The position numbers and the translations under genes were made by a program. Positions 1-8,280 of a stretch of DNA of 64,000 nt are shown here, piece by piece (position 1 is the stretch's first letter; every line of letters begins with the position of its first letter). Location of the stretch: positions 42,311-106,310 of the forward strand of contig JBBAWH010000005.1 in NCBI GenBank assembly GCA_040397235.1. Direction: 5' to 3'. The notes beneath the pieces were generated by a model. That model worked only from the letters and a program-made list of their open reading frames with translations, was not told the DNA's origin and searched no databases. Origin of the DNA: Limnocylindrus sp040397235 (GTDB lineage Bacteria; Chloroflexota; Limnocylindria; Limnocylindrales; Limnocylindraceae).

Positions 1-13
1 AGGGGGCGGCACG

Positions 14-1165
14 ATGAGCGGCAAGCCTGCAGAGGGACGCGAGGTGCTGAAGCTCGTTGGCGTGAAGCGCCACTTCCAGGTGCGCGGTGGCATCCCACTG
101 ATTCGCAAGCCGCTTGCGGTTCGTGCCGTCGACGGGGTCGACCTCACAGTGGCACGCGGCGAAACGCTCAGCCTCGTCGGCGAGTCGGGCTCTGGCAAGA
201 CAACGCTCGGCCGAGTGGCCCTCGGCCTGCAGCCAGCCACCGCGGGCACCGTCACCTTTGATGGACGTGAGATCAAGAAGCTCTCTGTCACCGAACGCCG
301 AGCGCTGCGCAAGCGCATGCAGATCGTCTTCCAGGATCCGTTCGGCTCGCTGAATCCACGCCTCCCGATCGGCGACCAAATCGAAGAGGGCCTCCTCGCC
401 CACAAGCTCGGCAACCCTGCGGCTCGCGAGAAGCGTGTGCGCGAAGTACTGGACCTGGTTGGCCTCGATCCGAACTATGCGTCGCGCTACCCGCACGAGT
501 TCTCCGGTGGCCAGCGCCAGCGTATCGGCATCGCGCGCGCCCTTGCCGTGAACCCAGAGTTCATCGTGCTCGACGAGCCGGTCTCCGCGCTCGACGTTTC
601 GATCCAGAGCCAGGTGCTCAACCTGCTCACCGACCTCCGCAACGAGAAGGGGCTCACCTACCTTTTCATCAGCCACAACCTCGATGTTGTCGGCTACTTC
701 TCGGACCGCGTCGCCGTCATGTACCTCGGCAAGATCGTCGAGATTGGCCCGGTCGATCGCGTCTTCACCAAGCCGCAGCACCCGTACACCGTGGCGCTAA
801 TCTCGTCAGTGCCAAAGGTGGAGGCGCACGACGTCAAGGATCGCCTCATTCTTGAGGGTGAAATTCCATCGCCGATCTCACCACCATCGGGCTGCCGCTT
901 CCGCACGCGCTGCTGGCTGCGTGAACAGCTCGGCAACCCAGAGAAGTGTTCAGCAGAAGAGCCGAAGCTGGTCGCCACACCCCGCGATGTGACGGTCAAC
1001 GTGGCCTGCCACTTCCCTCTCGCCGATGGTGCCGCTGCAACAACCGCCGCCGGACGCTTGGAGATTACACAGGCCATTAAGGCTGCGAACTCTCCGAAGG
1101 TTAGGTCTGCAGCGAGGCCGAAGGCGGCGGCAAAAGCCGCTCCGAAGGCGAAGCGGAAGGCTTAG
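14..1165 (+). CDS. Oligopeptide/dipeptide ABC transporter ATP-binding protein (OppF/DppF type)
   Basis: Cytoplasmic ATPase that drives import of peptides or a similar solute through partner permeases lying outside the window. It has a Walker A motif (GESGSGKTT), a Q-loop (FQDPFGSLNP), the ABC signature SGGQRQR and a Walker B motif (FIVLDEP). The C-terminal oligopeptide-binding extension with CRFRTRCW is typical of the OppD/OppF group. The last roughly 40 residues form an Ala/Lys-rich basic tail beyond the usual family end. The start ATG follows AGGGGGC and forms an ATGA sequence, so a partner gene may end here just outside the window. The substrate cannot be read from the sequence. Confidence 0.9.
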   Translation: MSGKPAEGREVLKLVGVKRHFQVRGGIPLIRKPLAVRAVDGVDLTVARGETLSLVGESGSGKTTLGRVALGLQPATAGTVTFDGREIKKLSVTERRALRKRMQIVFQDPFGSLNPRLPIGDQIEEGLLAHKLGNPAAREKRVREVLDLVGLDPNYASRYPHEFSGGQRQRIGIARALAVNPEFIVLDEPVSALDVSIQSQVLNLLTDLRNEKGLTYLFISHNLDVVGYFSDRVAVMYLGKIVEIGPVDRVFTKPQHPYTVALISSVPKVEAHDVKDRLILEGEIPSPISPPSGCRFRTRCWLREQLGNPEKCSAEEPKLVATPRDVTVNVACHFPLADGAAATTAAGRLEITQAIKAANSPKVRSAARPKAAAKAAPKAKRKA

Positions 1166-2697
1166 TCTTCGCGGCGGCCCGCGCCGCTCTCCCCCGTTGC
1201 CGACGAGAGCGCACCGTATCTCTGCAGCAGCTCCCCCGCGCGATCGCGCGCGCTTGGATTCGGCGCAATGCGCTGCGCTGGCGCCGCAACCGCCTCTGAC
1301 GCTTCGCGGAGGCTGGCAAACACGCCAGCTGCCACGCCGGCAAGAGCGGCAGCGCCAGCGCCCGAGGCTTCAGCGTTCTGGCCCACCACTACAGGGATGC
1401 CGAAGAGATCGGCGCGGAGCTGAACCAGTGGCGCGGAGACTGGCTCGCCGCCAGAGAGCGGTCCTGGCGCTGCACCGGTCGCTGGGCCTGAGAGTCGCAT
1501 CTCGCTGATCTGCAGCCCAGACTCGATTGCCGGTGCAAGCAGGTGCGCAACCGCAAGAGCGCCCCCCTCAATCGCTGCGCGCACCAGATGTGCCGCGGTG
1601 TGTCGATCGGTTCGCCCATCGAACGCATCATCAGCGGAGCGCGGGCTGCTCCAACCAAGATTGGAGATCGGTTTCGCCATGAGTCCATCAGCGCCGAGCG
1701 GTAGCGAGGCGGCGGCGCGGAAGAGCTCAGCGCGGCGCTCTGGCGCCGCCGCTGGATCGTTGGCGAGCAGTTCCGTAACGACCCACTCCAAGAGTCGACC
1801 GGTGCCCGCGAAGGCGCCGCCGAGGATCACCCCGTCGCCGAACGGCGCAGGGGCTGGTCCCGCCCAGAGACGCCCAGGGAGTGCGGCGGTGATGCGCTGG
1901 GCTTCCGATGGCGTCGCGGCCACGGCGACGCCGCCCGCGGTGCCGCCCACATCAACACCGAGTCCAGGCTCGGTAAGGCCCGCGCCGATCACGGCGGCGA
2001 GTCCATCGTTCATCCCTGCCGCGATCGGCAGCCCAGCAGGGAGGCCGAGATCTGCAGCTGGGCCAGGGAGCAGTGTGCCGATTCTGGTGCCCGGGAATAC
2101 CTCAGGCGGGAGTGCGCGCTCATCGAGGCCTGCAGCGAGCAGGGCGCTGCGCTGCGCGGGCGAGACGCTTCGCGCCGGATCCCAGAAGGCGCTGACCGCC
2201 TCACCAGAGAGCCGCAGCGTGAGCGCATCCCACGAGGAGAGGAGCCACGTTGACGCCGCGGCGACCTCAGGGCGCTCACGGAGGAGCCAGCGCGCCTTCG
2301 GCAGTTCGCCGAGCAGCCATCCGCCGCGTCCGAGAATCTTTTCAAGTGCGGCCTCGTCGTCGGCTGAGCGGCGGTCGCGCCACATCAAGACTGGCCCAGC
2401 GGCACTTCCATCAGCGCGTACAGGGACGAGGGATGGGCCGTGACCGTCGACGCCGATTCCGCGAACCTCGATCGCCTCTGCGCTCTGGGCAGCGGCCAGG
2501 GCCAACACCTCATGGGAGACGGCGCAGATCGCGCGCCACCAGACGTCGGCATCTTGCTCGCGCGGATCTGATCCGCCACTGGTCGCACGCCGCGCAATAG
2601 CGATCGGCGCACCAGTCTCAGCGTTGATCAGGAGCGCTTTGACCGAGGTGCTCCCGAGGTCGAAGGCGAGGAGTGCGGCGCGAACGGGTCGACGCAT
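1162..2697 (-). CDS. FGGY-family carbohydrate kinase
   Basis: Probable sugar or polyol kinase (xylulokinase/gluconokinase group) that phosphorylates its substrate with ATP in the cytoplasm. The N-terminus has the FGGY phosphate-1 motif (FDLGSTSVKALLI). There is a central catalytic-type region (GMNDGLAAVIGAG) and an ATP-binding C-terminal half with VDVGGTAGG and GQNAEASGAGAAALAG. The length of 511 aa fits the family. It lies 19 nt after bioY, so the two are probably co-transcribed, and its stop overlaps the stop of the convergent ABC ATPase gene. The exact substrate is not readable. Confidence 0.85.
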   Translation of the reverse strand: MRRPVRAALLAFDLGSTSVKALLINAETGAPIAIARRATSGGSDPREQDADVWWRAICAVSHEVLALAAAQSAEAIEVRGIGVDGHGPSLVPVRADGSAAGPVLMWRDRRSADDEAALEKILGRGGWLLGELPKARWLLRERPEVAAASTWLLSSWDALTLRLSGEAVSAFWDPARSVSPAQRSALLAAGLDERALPPEVFPGTRIGTLLPGPAADLGLPAGLPIAAGMNDGLAAVIGAGLTEPGLGVDVGGTAGGVAVAATPSEAQRITAALPGRLWAGPAPAPFGDGVILGGAFAGTGRLLEWVVTELLANDPAAAPERRAELFRAAASLPLGADGLMAKPISNLGWSSPRSADDAFDGRTDRHTAAHLVRAAIEGGALAVAHLLAPAIESGLQISEMRLSGPATGAAPGPLSGGEPVSAPLVQLRADLFGIPVVVGQNAEASGAGAAALAGVAAGVFASLREASEAVAAPAQRIAPNPSARDRAGELLQRYGALSSATGESGAGRRED

Positions 2698-2716
2698 CAG
2701 GTGCGTCGCCGTTAGA

Positions 2717-3403
2717 TCAGCGTGGACCGTCGCTCCGGCCGTGGTTCACGTACCACCAGGCCGAAGGGAAGACCGCAGCTGCAAGCCCGAGCTTGATCGC
2801 ATCGCCGAGCAGGAATGGGAGCGCACCCTTCTCGATCGCAACGCCGATCTCGAGATGCGCAGAGGCGGCGAGCCATGGCACGCCCACGCTGTAAATGATT
2901 AGGCTGCCAATCGCCATGGCCGCAACGGTGCCGAACACGCTGCGATCCCAGCCAAGGTCGGCGAGGCGCCCAACGATCCATCCGGCGAAGAGCATGCCGA
3001 CGAGGTAGCCGCCCGTTGGCGCGAGCTGCAGCGCTCCGCCATCGGCAGCGGAGAGGAACTTCTCAATGCCGTGGCTCCCCTCGCGGAAGACCGGGGCGCC
3101 GAGAATACCGAGGGCAAGATAGAGGCTCATAGAGGTGAGGCCGCGGCGCGCGCCAAGGGCTGCGCCAACCAGGAGCACGCCGAAGGTCTGCCCGGTGATC
3201 GGCACAGGGGTGCCAGGGAGCGGAATGACGATTTGGGCGGAGGCGGCCACGATGAGGGCGCCAACGACTGCGAGCGCCAGGCCTTGAAGGCGGGCGCCTA
3301 GACGCTCGCCGAGGAAGACCGGAAAGAAGAAGTCGCCCAGCGTCACGCCGAACTCGGCGGCAGGAATGCGGCCCATCGCGGGCAATGCGCGTCGAACCTT
3401 CAT
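2717..3403 (-). CDS. bioY: Biotin transporter BioY (ECF substrate-binding component)
   Basis: Membrane S-component that captures biotin for uptake. About six hydrophobic helices are visible, with the family hallmarks PVPITGQTFGVLLVGAALG and GGYLVGMLFAGW. The C-terminal part carries GDAIKLGLAA. The ATG has a strong ribosome site (AGGGAGGG) 6 to 7 nt upstream. No EcfA or EcfT gene is nearby, so it either uses a shared ECF module or works alone, as reported for some BioY proteins. It fits with the biotin-dependent acetyl-CoA carboxylase genes and birA in this window. The N-terminus of about 30 residues is longer than in many BioY proteins. Confidence 0.92.
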   Translation of the reverse strand: MKVRRALPAMGRIPAAEFGVTLGDFFFPVFLGERLGARLQGLALAVVGALIVAASAQIVIPLPGTPVPITGQTFGVLLVGAALGARRGLTSMSLYLALGILGAPVFREGSHGIEKFLSAADGGALQLAPTGGYLVGMLFAGWIVGRLADLGWDRSVFGTVAAMAIGSLIIYSVGVPWLAASAHLEIGVAIEKGALPFLLGDAIKLGLAAAVFPSAWWYVNHGRSDGPR

Positions 3404-3483
3404 CTAACCCTCCCTACAGGCGCCACCACCGTGCGACGGCGCTGACCGCCAGTCTACACTGCGCCACGCCCCTCACCGCAGGG

Positions 3484-3489
3484 TAAGAT
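3484..3489 (+). promoter_or_regulatory. Candidate -10 box of the tRNA-His gene
   Basis: TAAGAT ends 12 nt before the first base of tRNA-His, a normal distance for a -10 element with a short 5' leader. No convincing -35 hexamer is seen 16 to 18 nt further upstream. Confidence 0.4.
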
Positions 3490-3501
3490 AACGGCTGACT
3501 T

Positions 3502-3577
3502 GGTGGCCATCGTTCAATGGTTAGGACCGTGGTTTGTGGAGCCGCAGATGAGGGTTCAATTCCCTCTGGCCACCCCA
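3502..3577 (+). tRNA. tRNA-His (GTG anticodon), CCA encoded
   Basis: A full cloverleaf can be folded. Eight acceptor pairs (3502-3509 with 3567-3574) include the extra G-1:C73 pair that marks histidine tRNAs. The D-arm holds GGTTAGG, the anticodon loop is TTGTGGA with anticodon GTG, the T-arm is GGGTTCAATTCCC, and the 3' CCA is genomically encoded at 3575-3577. The downstream MFS gene begins only 21 nt later. Confidence 0.95.
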
Positions 3578-3597
3578 CCACACGTGAGGAGCGCCCC

Positions 3598-4890
3598 GTG
3601 CCCACAGTCGCACCTCGCCGCCGCCTAATCAACGACCCCGGCTTCGTTCGCCTCTGGGCCGCCGAAACGATCAGCCACCTCGGCTCAAGTTTTACGGGCT
3701 TGGCCATGCCGATTGTCGCCATCCAACTGCTGAACGCCGGCCCAATGGAGATCGCGGCAATCAACCTCGCCGATTTTCTCCCCTTCCTGGTCTTTGGCCT
3801 GCTCGTTGGCGCGCTCGTGGATCGCCTGCCACGACGCGGCGTGCTGATCGTTGCTGACCTTGGCCGAGCCTTGTTGCTGCTCACCCTGCCAATCTCGTAC
3901 GCGCTCGGCGTCCTCTCCATTCCGCAGCTGGTCATCGTTGGCCTACTACTCGGCACCCTCACCGTCTTCTTCGATGTCGCTTATCAGGCCTACCTCCCAT
4001 CACTGATTCCGAAGGAGGATCTTGTTGAGGGGAACTCGAAGCTCGAGATCAGCCGTTCTGCCGCGGGGCTTCTAGGACCGAGCCTCGCTGGCGCACTGAT
4101 CGCCGCTGTTAAAGCGCCTGCGGCGGTGGTGATTGATGCCATCTCGTACCTCTTCTCGGCGCTCTTCATCTTCTCCATTAAGCCGCATCACGAGTCCGTT
4201 GCCGAACAGAGAGACGCAGCGGCACCAGCGGCAAGCAAGCCGCGCGCCTCGTTGCGATCCGACATTGCCGCCGGCCTTCGCTACGTCTTCGGCCACCCTG
4301 CGCTGCGCACGATTGGCGGCGCCACCGCAACGTCAAACCTGTTTGGCAGCATTGCCGGAACCGTCGAACTGCTCTTCGCCTACAACGTGCTCGGCCTCTC
4401 CGTGGCGCTCATCGGCTTCGCATCAACGCTGGGATCGGCTGGGGGGCTTCTCAGCGCCGTGTTGGCCGACAGAATCTCCAAGAAGATCGGCGTAGGACGA
4501 ACGATTCTCCTCACCATCCCGTTGGGCGGACCGATGATGGCGGTGCTCGCCTTCTGCCAGCCCGGGAACGACCTGCTGAATACGCTCGTGATAGGCGGCG
4601 GCTTCTTCGCTGCCGCCGCCTCGGGGACGCTCTACAACATCAACCAGGTCAGCTTGCGCCAGGCGCTCACGCCGCCAGAGATGTCTGGGCGCATGAATGC
4701 CACGATGCGCTGGTTCGTCTGGGGGACGATTCCAATCGGCGCCTTGCTCGGCGGGATCATCGGCACCAACCTCGGCCTGCGCGAGGCGCTCATCATTGGC
4801 GGGATCGGTGGCACGTTCGCCTTCGTCCCCCTCCTCTTTGGGCCAGTCTGGAAGATCAAGGAGATGCCGACCAGGGTCGCCCAGAAGTAG
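3598..4890 (+). CDS. MFS transporter, EntS-like (MFS_3) group
   Basis: Major facilitator of 430 aa with about 12 hydrophobic segments, probably a drug or siderophore-type exporter in the inner membrane. The family's N-terminal pattern is visible: NDPGFVRLWAAETISHLGSS and, after helix 2, LVDRLPRRGVLIVADLGRALLL. I start the gene at GTG 3598 because GAGGA lies 8 nt upstream. Longer versions would run into the tRNA-His gene. The 21-nt gap after the tRNA leaves no room for a separate promoter, so read-through from the tRNA promoter is likely. The substrate is unknown. Confidence 0.85.
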   Translation: MPTVAPRRRLINDPGFVRLWAAETISHLGSSFTGLAMPIVAIQLLNAGPMEIAAINLADFLPFLVFGLLVGALVDRLPRRGVLIVADLGRALLLLTLPISYALGVLSIPQLVIVGLLLGTLTVFFDVAYQAYLPSLIPKEDLVEGNSKLEISRSAAGLLGPSLAGALIAAVKAPAAVVIDAISYLFSALFIFSIKPHHESVAEQRDAAAPAASKPRASLRSDIAAGLRYVFGHPALRTIGGATATSNLFGSIAGTVELLFAYNVLGLSVALIGFASTLGSAGGLLSAVLADRISKKIGVGRTILLTIPLGGPMMAVLAFCQPGNDLLNTLVIGGGFFAAAASGTLYNINQVSLRQALTPPEMSGRMNATMRWFVWGTIPIGALLGGIIGTNLGLREALIIGGIGGTFAFVPLLFGPVWKIKEMPTRVAQK

Positions 4891-4981
4891 CGCCACCCAC
4901 CGCCCTGGCCCCTGCGCGCTGATAGACTCGCGGCGCGGCGGGATGCCCCCATAGAGGGGCCAGCCAGCGAGGAGGGTGCGC

Positions 4982-6055
4982 ATGTCTACGGTGACGTTCC
5001 AGGGTGTCTCCAAGAAGTACGGCGAGGTCCTCGCCGTTGACAACCTCACCCTTGAGATCAACGATGGCGAGTTCATGGTGCTCGTGGGCCCCTCGGGCTG
5101 CGGCAAGACCACCTCGCTGCGCATGATCGCCGGGCTGGAGGAGATCACGAACGGCACCCTGCTGATTGGCGACAAGGTCGTCAACGACATCGCCCCGAAG
5201 GACCGCGACATCGCCATGGTCTTCCAAAGCTACGCCCTCTACCCGCACATGACCGTGCGCGAGAACCTCGCCTTCGGCCTGAAGCTGCGCAAGATTGAGA
5301 AGGGCGAGATTGAACGCCGCGTCAACGAGGCGGCGGCGATCCTTGACCTGACCAAGCTCCTCTCCCGCAAGCCGAAGGAGCTCTCCGGCGGCCAGCGCCA
5401 GCGCGTTGCCCTTGGACGCGCGATCGTGCGCGAGCCAGCCGTCTTCCTGATGGACGAGCCGCTCTCCAACCTCGACGCGCAGCTGCGTGTGCAGACGCGC
5501 GCCGAGATCTTGCGCCTCCACGCCCGCCTCAAGACCACCGTCGTCTATGTGACGCACGACCAGGTTGAGGCGATGACGATGGGGACGCGGATCGCGGTGA
5601 TGAGCGACGGAAAGCTGCAGCAGGTTGGCACACCACAGGATCTGTACGACCTGCCCGTAAATCGCTTCGTTGCTGGCTTTATCGGCTCACCAGCCATGAA
5701 CCTGCTGGAGGCGACCGTTGATGGTCGCCACGTGACAGCGGGCGATATCGCCATTGAGATCAGCGACGCGCGTGCAAAGGAGCTTGAGGGGCGCACCAGC
5801 GTCACGATCGGCTTCCGACCAGAGCACCTTGAGTTCGGTAAGGCCGAGAAGGGCTCAGCACAGATCGAACTCACCGCTGACGTCGTTGAATATCTCGGCG
5901 CTCAAGAGTTGCTCCACTTCTCTACAAAGAGCGGCGAGGTGCTGGCCCTAATTGGTTCGGAGCACAAGACGCCGCGCGGCACCAAGGTGCAGCTCGGACT
6001 CTCTCTCGAGAAGCTGCACCTCTTCGACTCGGCCACCGGCGCCGCAATCCGCTAG
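4982..6055 (+). CDS. MalK/UgpC-type sugar ABC transporter ATP-binding protein
   Basis: ATPase of the CUT1 carbohydrate-importer group. It has Walker A (GPSGCGKTT), a Q-loop (FQSYALYPHMTV), signature LSGGQRQR, Walker B (VFLMDEPLSNLDAQ), an H-loop (VTHDQ) and a C-terminal TOBE/OB region from about residue 230 that ends in a regulatory domain. I choose ATG 4982 over GTG 4976 because GGAGG sits 6 nt before the ATG. No binding protein or permease lies beside it, so it may be a shared ATPase serving several sugar importers, as MsiK and MsmX do. A short inverted repeat (GCCCC/GGGGC, about 4944-4960) precedes the ribosome site. Confidence 0.9.
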   Translation: MSTVTFQGVSKKYGEVLAVDNLTLEINDGEFMVLVGPSGCGKTTSLRMIAGLEEITNGTLLIGDKVVNDIAPKDRDIAMVFQSYALYPHMTVRENLAFGLKLRKIEKGEIERRVNEAAAILDLTKLLSRKPKELSGGQRQRVALGRAIVREPAVFLMDEPLSNLDAQLRVQTRAEILRLHARLKTTVVYVTHDQVEAMTMGTRIAVMSDGKLQQVGTPQDLYDLPVNRFVAGFIGSPAMNLLEATVDGRHVTAGDIAIEISDARAKELEGRTSVTIGFRPEHLEFGKAEKGSAQIELTADVVEYLGAQELLHFSTKSGEVLALIGSEHKTPRGTKVQLGLSLEKLHLFDSATGAAIR

Positions 6056-6069
6056 ATCGGCAGCAGCGC

Positions 6070-6705
6070 ATGCGATTTGGTGGCGATGCTCTCGGTGCGC
6101 GCCTCGCCGCGCTGCTTGAGCCTGGCGATCTCAACGAGGTCGTCGTCTCTTCGGACCTCGTGCTGCAGGCGGCGTACATGGAGTGGCGACGAACGACGGT
6201 GCAGCGCACCGGCGGTGATCAGTACGTGCGCTACATCGTTGGTCACCCGGGCGCTGTGGCCATCCTTGCCATTGATGCGGCCAGTGAATCATCGGTCACT
6301 CTGCAGAGCGAACTCCTCTTCGTGCGCCAGTTCCGCGCCCCAGTGGGGCAGCTGCTCCTGGAGGTGCCGGCTGGAACGCTCGACCTGCATGACGGCGTGA
6401 CGGAGGAGCCGCAGTTGGCCGCCGAGCGCGAACTCGAAGAGGAGACTGGCCTACGCGCAACAACCTGGCGGCACCTCCGAAGTTTCTTCACCGCCCCGGG
6501 GTTCACGAGCGAGCACATGGAGCTCTACCTCGCCCTGGGACTTTCGGAGGCTGGCCCTGGCGCCCGCACCCCCGACGAGGATGAGGCGATTGAGGCGGTC
6601 CGGCTGACCATTGCGGAGGCGGCCGAGGCGGTCCGTCGAGGGGCCATCGTTGACGCCAAGAGCCTGGTCGCGATCGCCGCAGCGGAGCGTCTCGCCACCC
6701 GCTAG
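6070..6705 (+). CDS. Nudix hydrolase, ADP-ribose pyrophosphatase-like
   Basis: Hydrolase of nucleoside diphosphate derivatives, most like ADP-ribose pyrophosphatases. The Nudix box is complete near residues 103-126, with the core AERELEEETG. It is preceded by VPAGTLD and followed by the family's FFTAPGFTSEHMELYLA. The N-terminal region before about residue 60 is not typical and may be a dimerisation arm. It follows the MalK-type gene by 14 nt and is probably in the same transcript. The substrate could be another NDP-sugar. Confidence 0.85.
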   Translation: MRFGGDALGARLAALLEPGDLNEVVVSSDLVLQAAYMEWRRTTVQRTGGDQYVRYIVGHPGAVAILAIDAASESSVTLQSELLFVRQFRAPVGQLLLEVPAGTLDLHDGVTEEPQLAAERELEEETGLRATTWRHLRSFFTAPGFTSEHMELYLALGLSEAGPGARTPDEDEAIEAVRLTIAEAAEAVRRGAIVDAKSLVAIAAAERLATR

Positions 6706-6771
6706 CCCCCGCACGGCTCGTGCGTAAGCCCCTCGTGAGTTGCGATATCCGCACCCCAACCCCCCCTACGG

Positions 6772-6780
6772 TGCTAGAAT
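6772..6780 (+). promoter_or_regulatory. Extended -10 promoter of the aminotransferase gene
   Basis: TGC-TAGAAT is an extended -10 element (TGn followed by a hexamer matching TATAAT in 4 of 6 positions) about 45 nt before the start codon. No good -35 is visible, which is common for extended -10 promoters. Confidence 0.45.
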
Positions 6781-6800
6781 CGTACCCACAGGGGTCCGCA

Positions 6801-6815
6801 CTGCGGAATCCGCAG
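6801..6815 (+). repeat. Perfect inverted repeat in the aminotransferase leader
   Basis: CTGCGG-AAT-CCGCAG is a perfect 6-bp stem with a 3-nt loop. It lies between the predicted transcription start and the ribosome site AGAAGGA. It could be an operator or a leader hairpin controlling translation. Confidence 0.4.
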
Positions 6816-6825
6816 AGAAGGATGT

Positions 6826-8280
6826 ATGGACATGGCAATCGCACCACTTCGGCACCTCGCGCCAACCTCAGCGCCGGCTCCCCATCGCGCGGAGCCACCC
6901 CTCGGACCCACCGTTCAGATTGACCCTGCCCGCATTCGTGAACTGACCGCCCGCGAGTCCGAGCGCCTCGACGGCCGCACCCAGGGCTCAGCGGCCGCCT
7001 ACGAACGCGCCAAGCGCTCCCTCGTTGGCGGTGTCTCGTCGAGCTACCAGAAGCGCGCGCCGTGGCCGATCTACCTGGACCGCGGACAGGGACAGTACGT
7101 TTGGGATGTTGATGGGCATCAGTACCTCGACGTGCACAACGGCATCGGCAGCATGGTGCAAGGGCATGCGCATCCAATCATCACCGAGGCCGTGGATCGA
7201 CGCATCCGTCTCGGCTCGCACTTCGCTGCACCAACCGAGGACACCTACATCGTTGCGGAGCAGCTCGCCGCGCGCTGGGGCCTCCCCCGCTGGCGTTTCG
7301 TGAACTCTGGCTCCGAGGCCACCATGGATGCGATCCGACTCGCCCGTGGCGCTACGGGGCGCGATGGCGTGATGAAGATCTTTGGCAGCTATCACGGCCA
7401 CCACGACTATGTGATGGTCGACATCGGCCTCTCGGTGTACGACGGCAAGGATCGCGAGAACTACCCGTCCATCGCCTACGGCAAGGGGATTCCAGATTCC
7501 GTCTCGCAGATGACGACGGCCGTGCCATTTAATGACGCTGGCGTTCTTGAGCGACGACTCACTGCGCTGCAGAGTGAGGGACGTCTCCCCGCCTGCTTGA
7601 TCATGGAGGCCGCAATGATGAACTGCGGCGTGATCTTGCCAGAGCCCGGCTACCTCGCCGATGTTCGACGCATCACCAAGAAGTTCGGCGTGATCTGGAT
7701 TGTTGACGAGGTGAAGACCGGCCTCACCGTTGCCGCCGGCGGTGCAACAGAGCTCTTCGGCATCAAACCTGACCTCGTCTGCCTGGCGAAGGCGCTCGGC
7801 GCTGGCATCCCTACGGGTGCTATCGGCGGCAGCGACGAGATCTGGGCGATGGTCGACTCTGGCGATGTGTATATGGTGGGCACCTTCAACGGCAACCCGC
7901 TCGCCATGGCGGCGGCGCGCGCCAATATGGAGCGCGTGATGACACCAGACGCCTACAAGCATCTCGGTAGCCTCAATAGCCAACTCCTTGACGGTGCTCA
8001 AGGGATCATCAATCGCTACAAGCTCGCCGCCTACGCGGTGGGGATTCAGTCCAAGGGCGTCATTACCTTCGCCCAGTCGAAGGTTGTGGACTATGACTCG
8101 TATAAGTCCGCCCAGCAGAAAGAGATCATTGACCTTGTCTGGCTCTGGAACATGAATCGCGGCATCTTTGGAACGCCGGGTCGTGACGAGGAGTGGACCC
8201 TCTCAATCGGAATGACCGCCGCTGACGCCGACCACTACCTGGGCGTCTTTGAGGAGCTGGCCGCCGAACTGACGCGCTAA
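6826..8280 (+). CDS. Class III PLP-dependent aminotransferase, glutamate-1-semialdehyde aminomutase-like
   Basis: PLP enzyme of fold type I, class III. Visible features are FVNSGSEATMDAIRLARG, the SYHGHHD motif, the cofactor Asp in WIVDEVKTG and the Schiff-base lysine in LAKALGAG. It resembles HemL-type aminomutases, but at 484 aa it is longer. It has about 60 extra N-terminal residues, Ala/Pro-rich then charged, and a modified C-terminus. No heme genes are adjacent, so an amino-acid or amine transaminase is equally possible. ATG 6826 and ATG 6832 are both usable with AGAAGGA upstream; the longer form is given. Confidence 0.8.
   Translation: MDMAIAPLRHLAPTSAPAPHRAEPPLGPTVQIDPARIRELTARESERLDGRTQGSAAAYERAKRSLVGGVSSSYQKRAPWPIYLDRGQGQYVWDVDGHQYLDVHNGIGSMVQGHAHPIITEAVDRRIRLGSHFAAPTEDTYIVAEQLAARWGLPRWRFVNSGSEATMDAIRLARGATGRDGVMKIFGSYHGHHDYVMVDIGLSVYDGKDRENYPSIAYGKGIPDSVSQMTTAVPFNDAGVLERRLTALQSEGRLPACLIMEAAMMNCGVILPEPGYLADVRRITKKFGVIWIVDEVKTGLTVAAGGATELFGIKPDLVCLAKALGAGIPTGAIGGSDEIWAMVDSGDVYMVGTFNGNPLAMAAARANMERVMTPDAYKHLGSLNSQLLDGAQGIINRYKLAAYAVGIQSKGVITFAQSKVVDYDSYKSAQQKEIIDLVWLWNMNRGIFGTPGRDEEWTLSIGMTAADADHYLGVFEELAAELTR

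Noticed and set aside
1598..2443. Open frame of 281 codons on the plus strand
   Set aside because: Antisense to the FGGY kinase; Ser/Pro/Ala-rich shadow.
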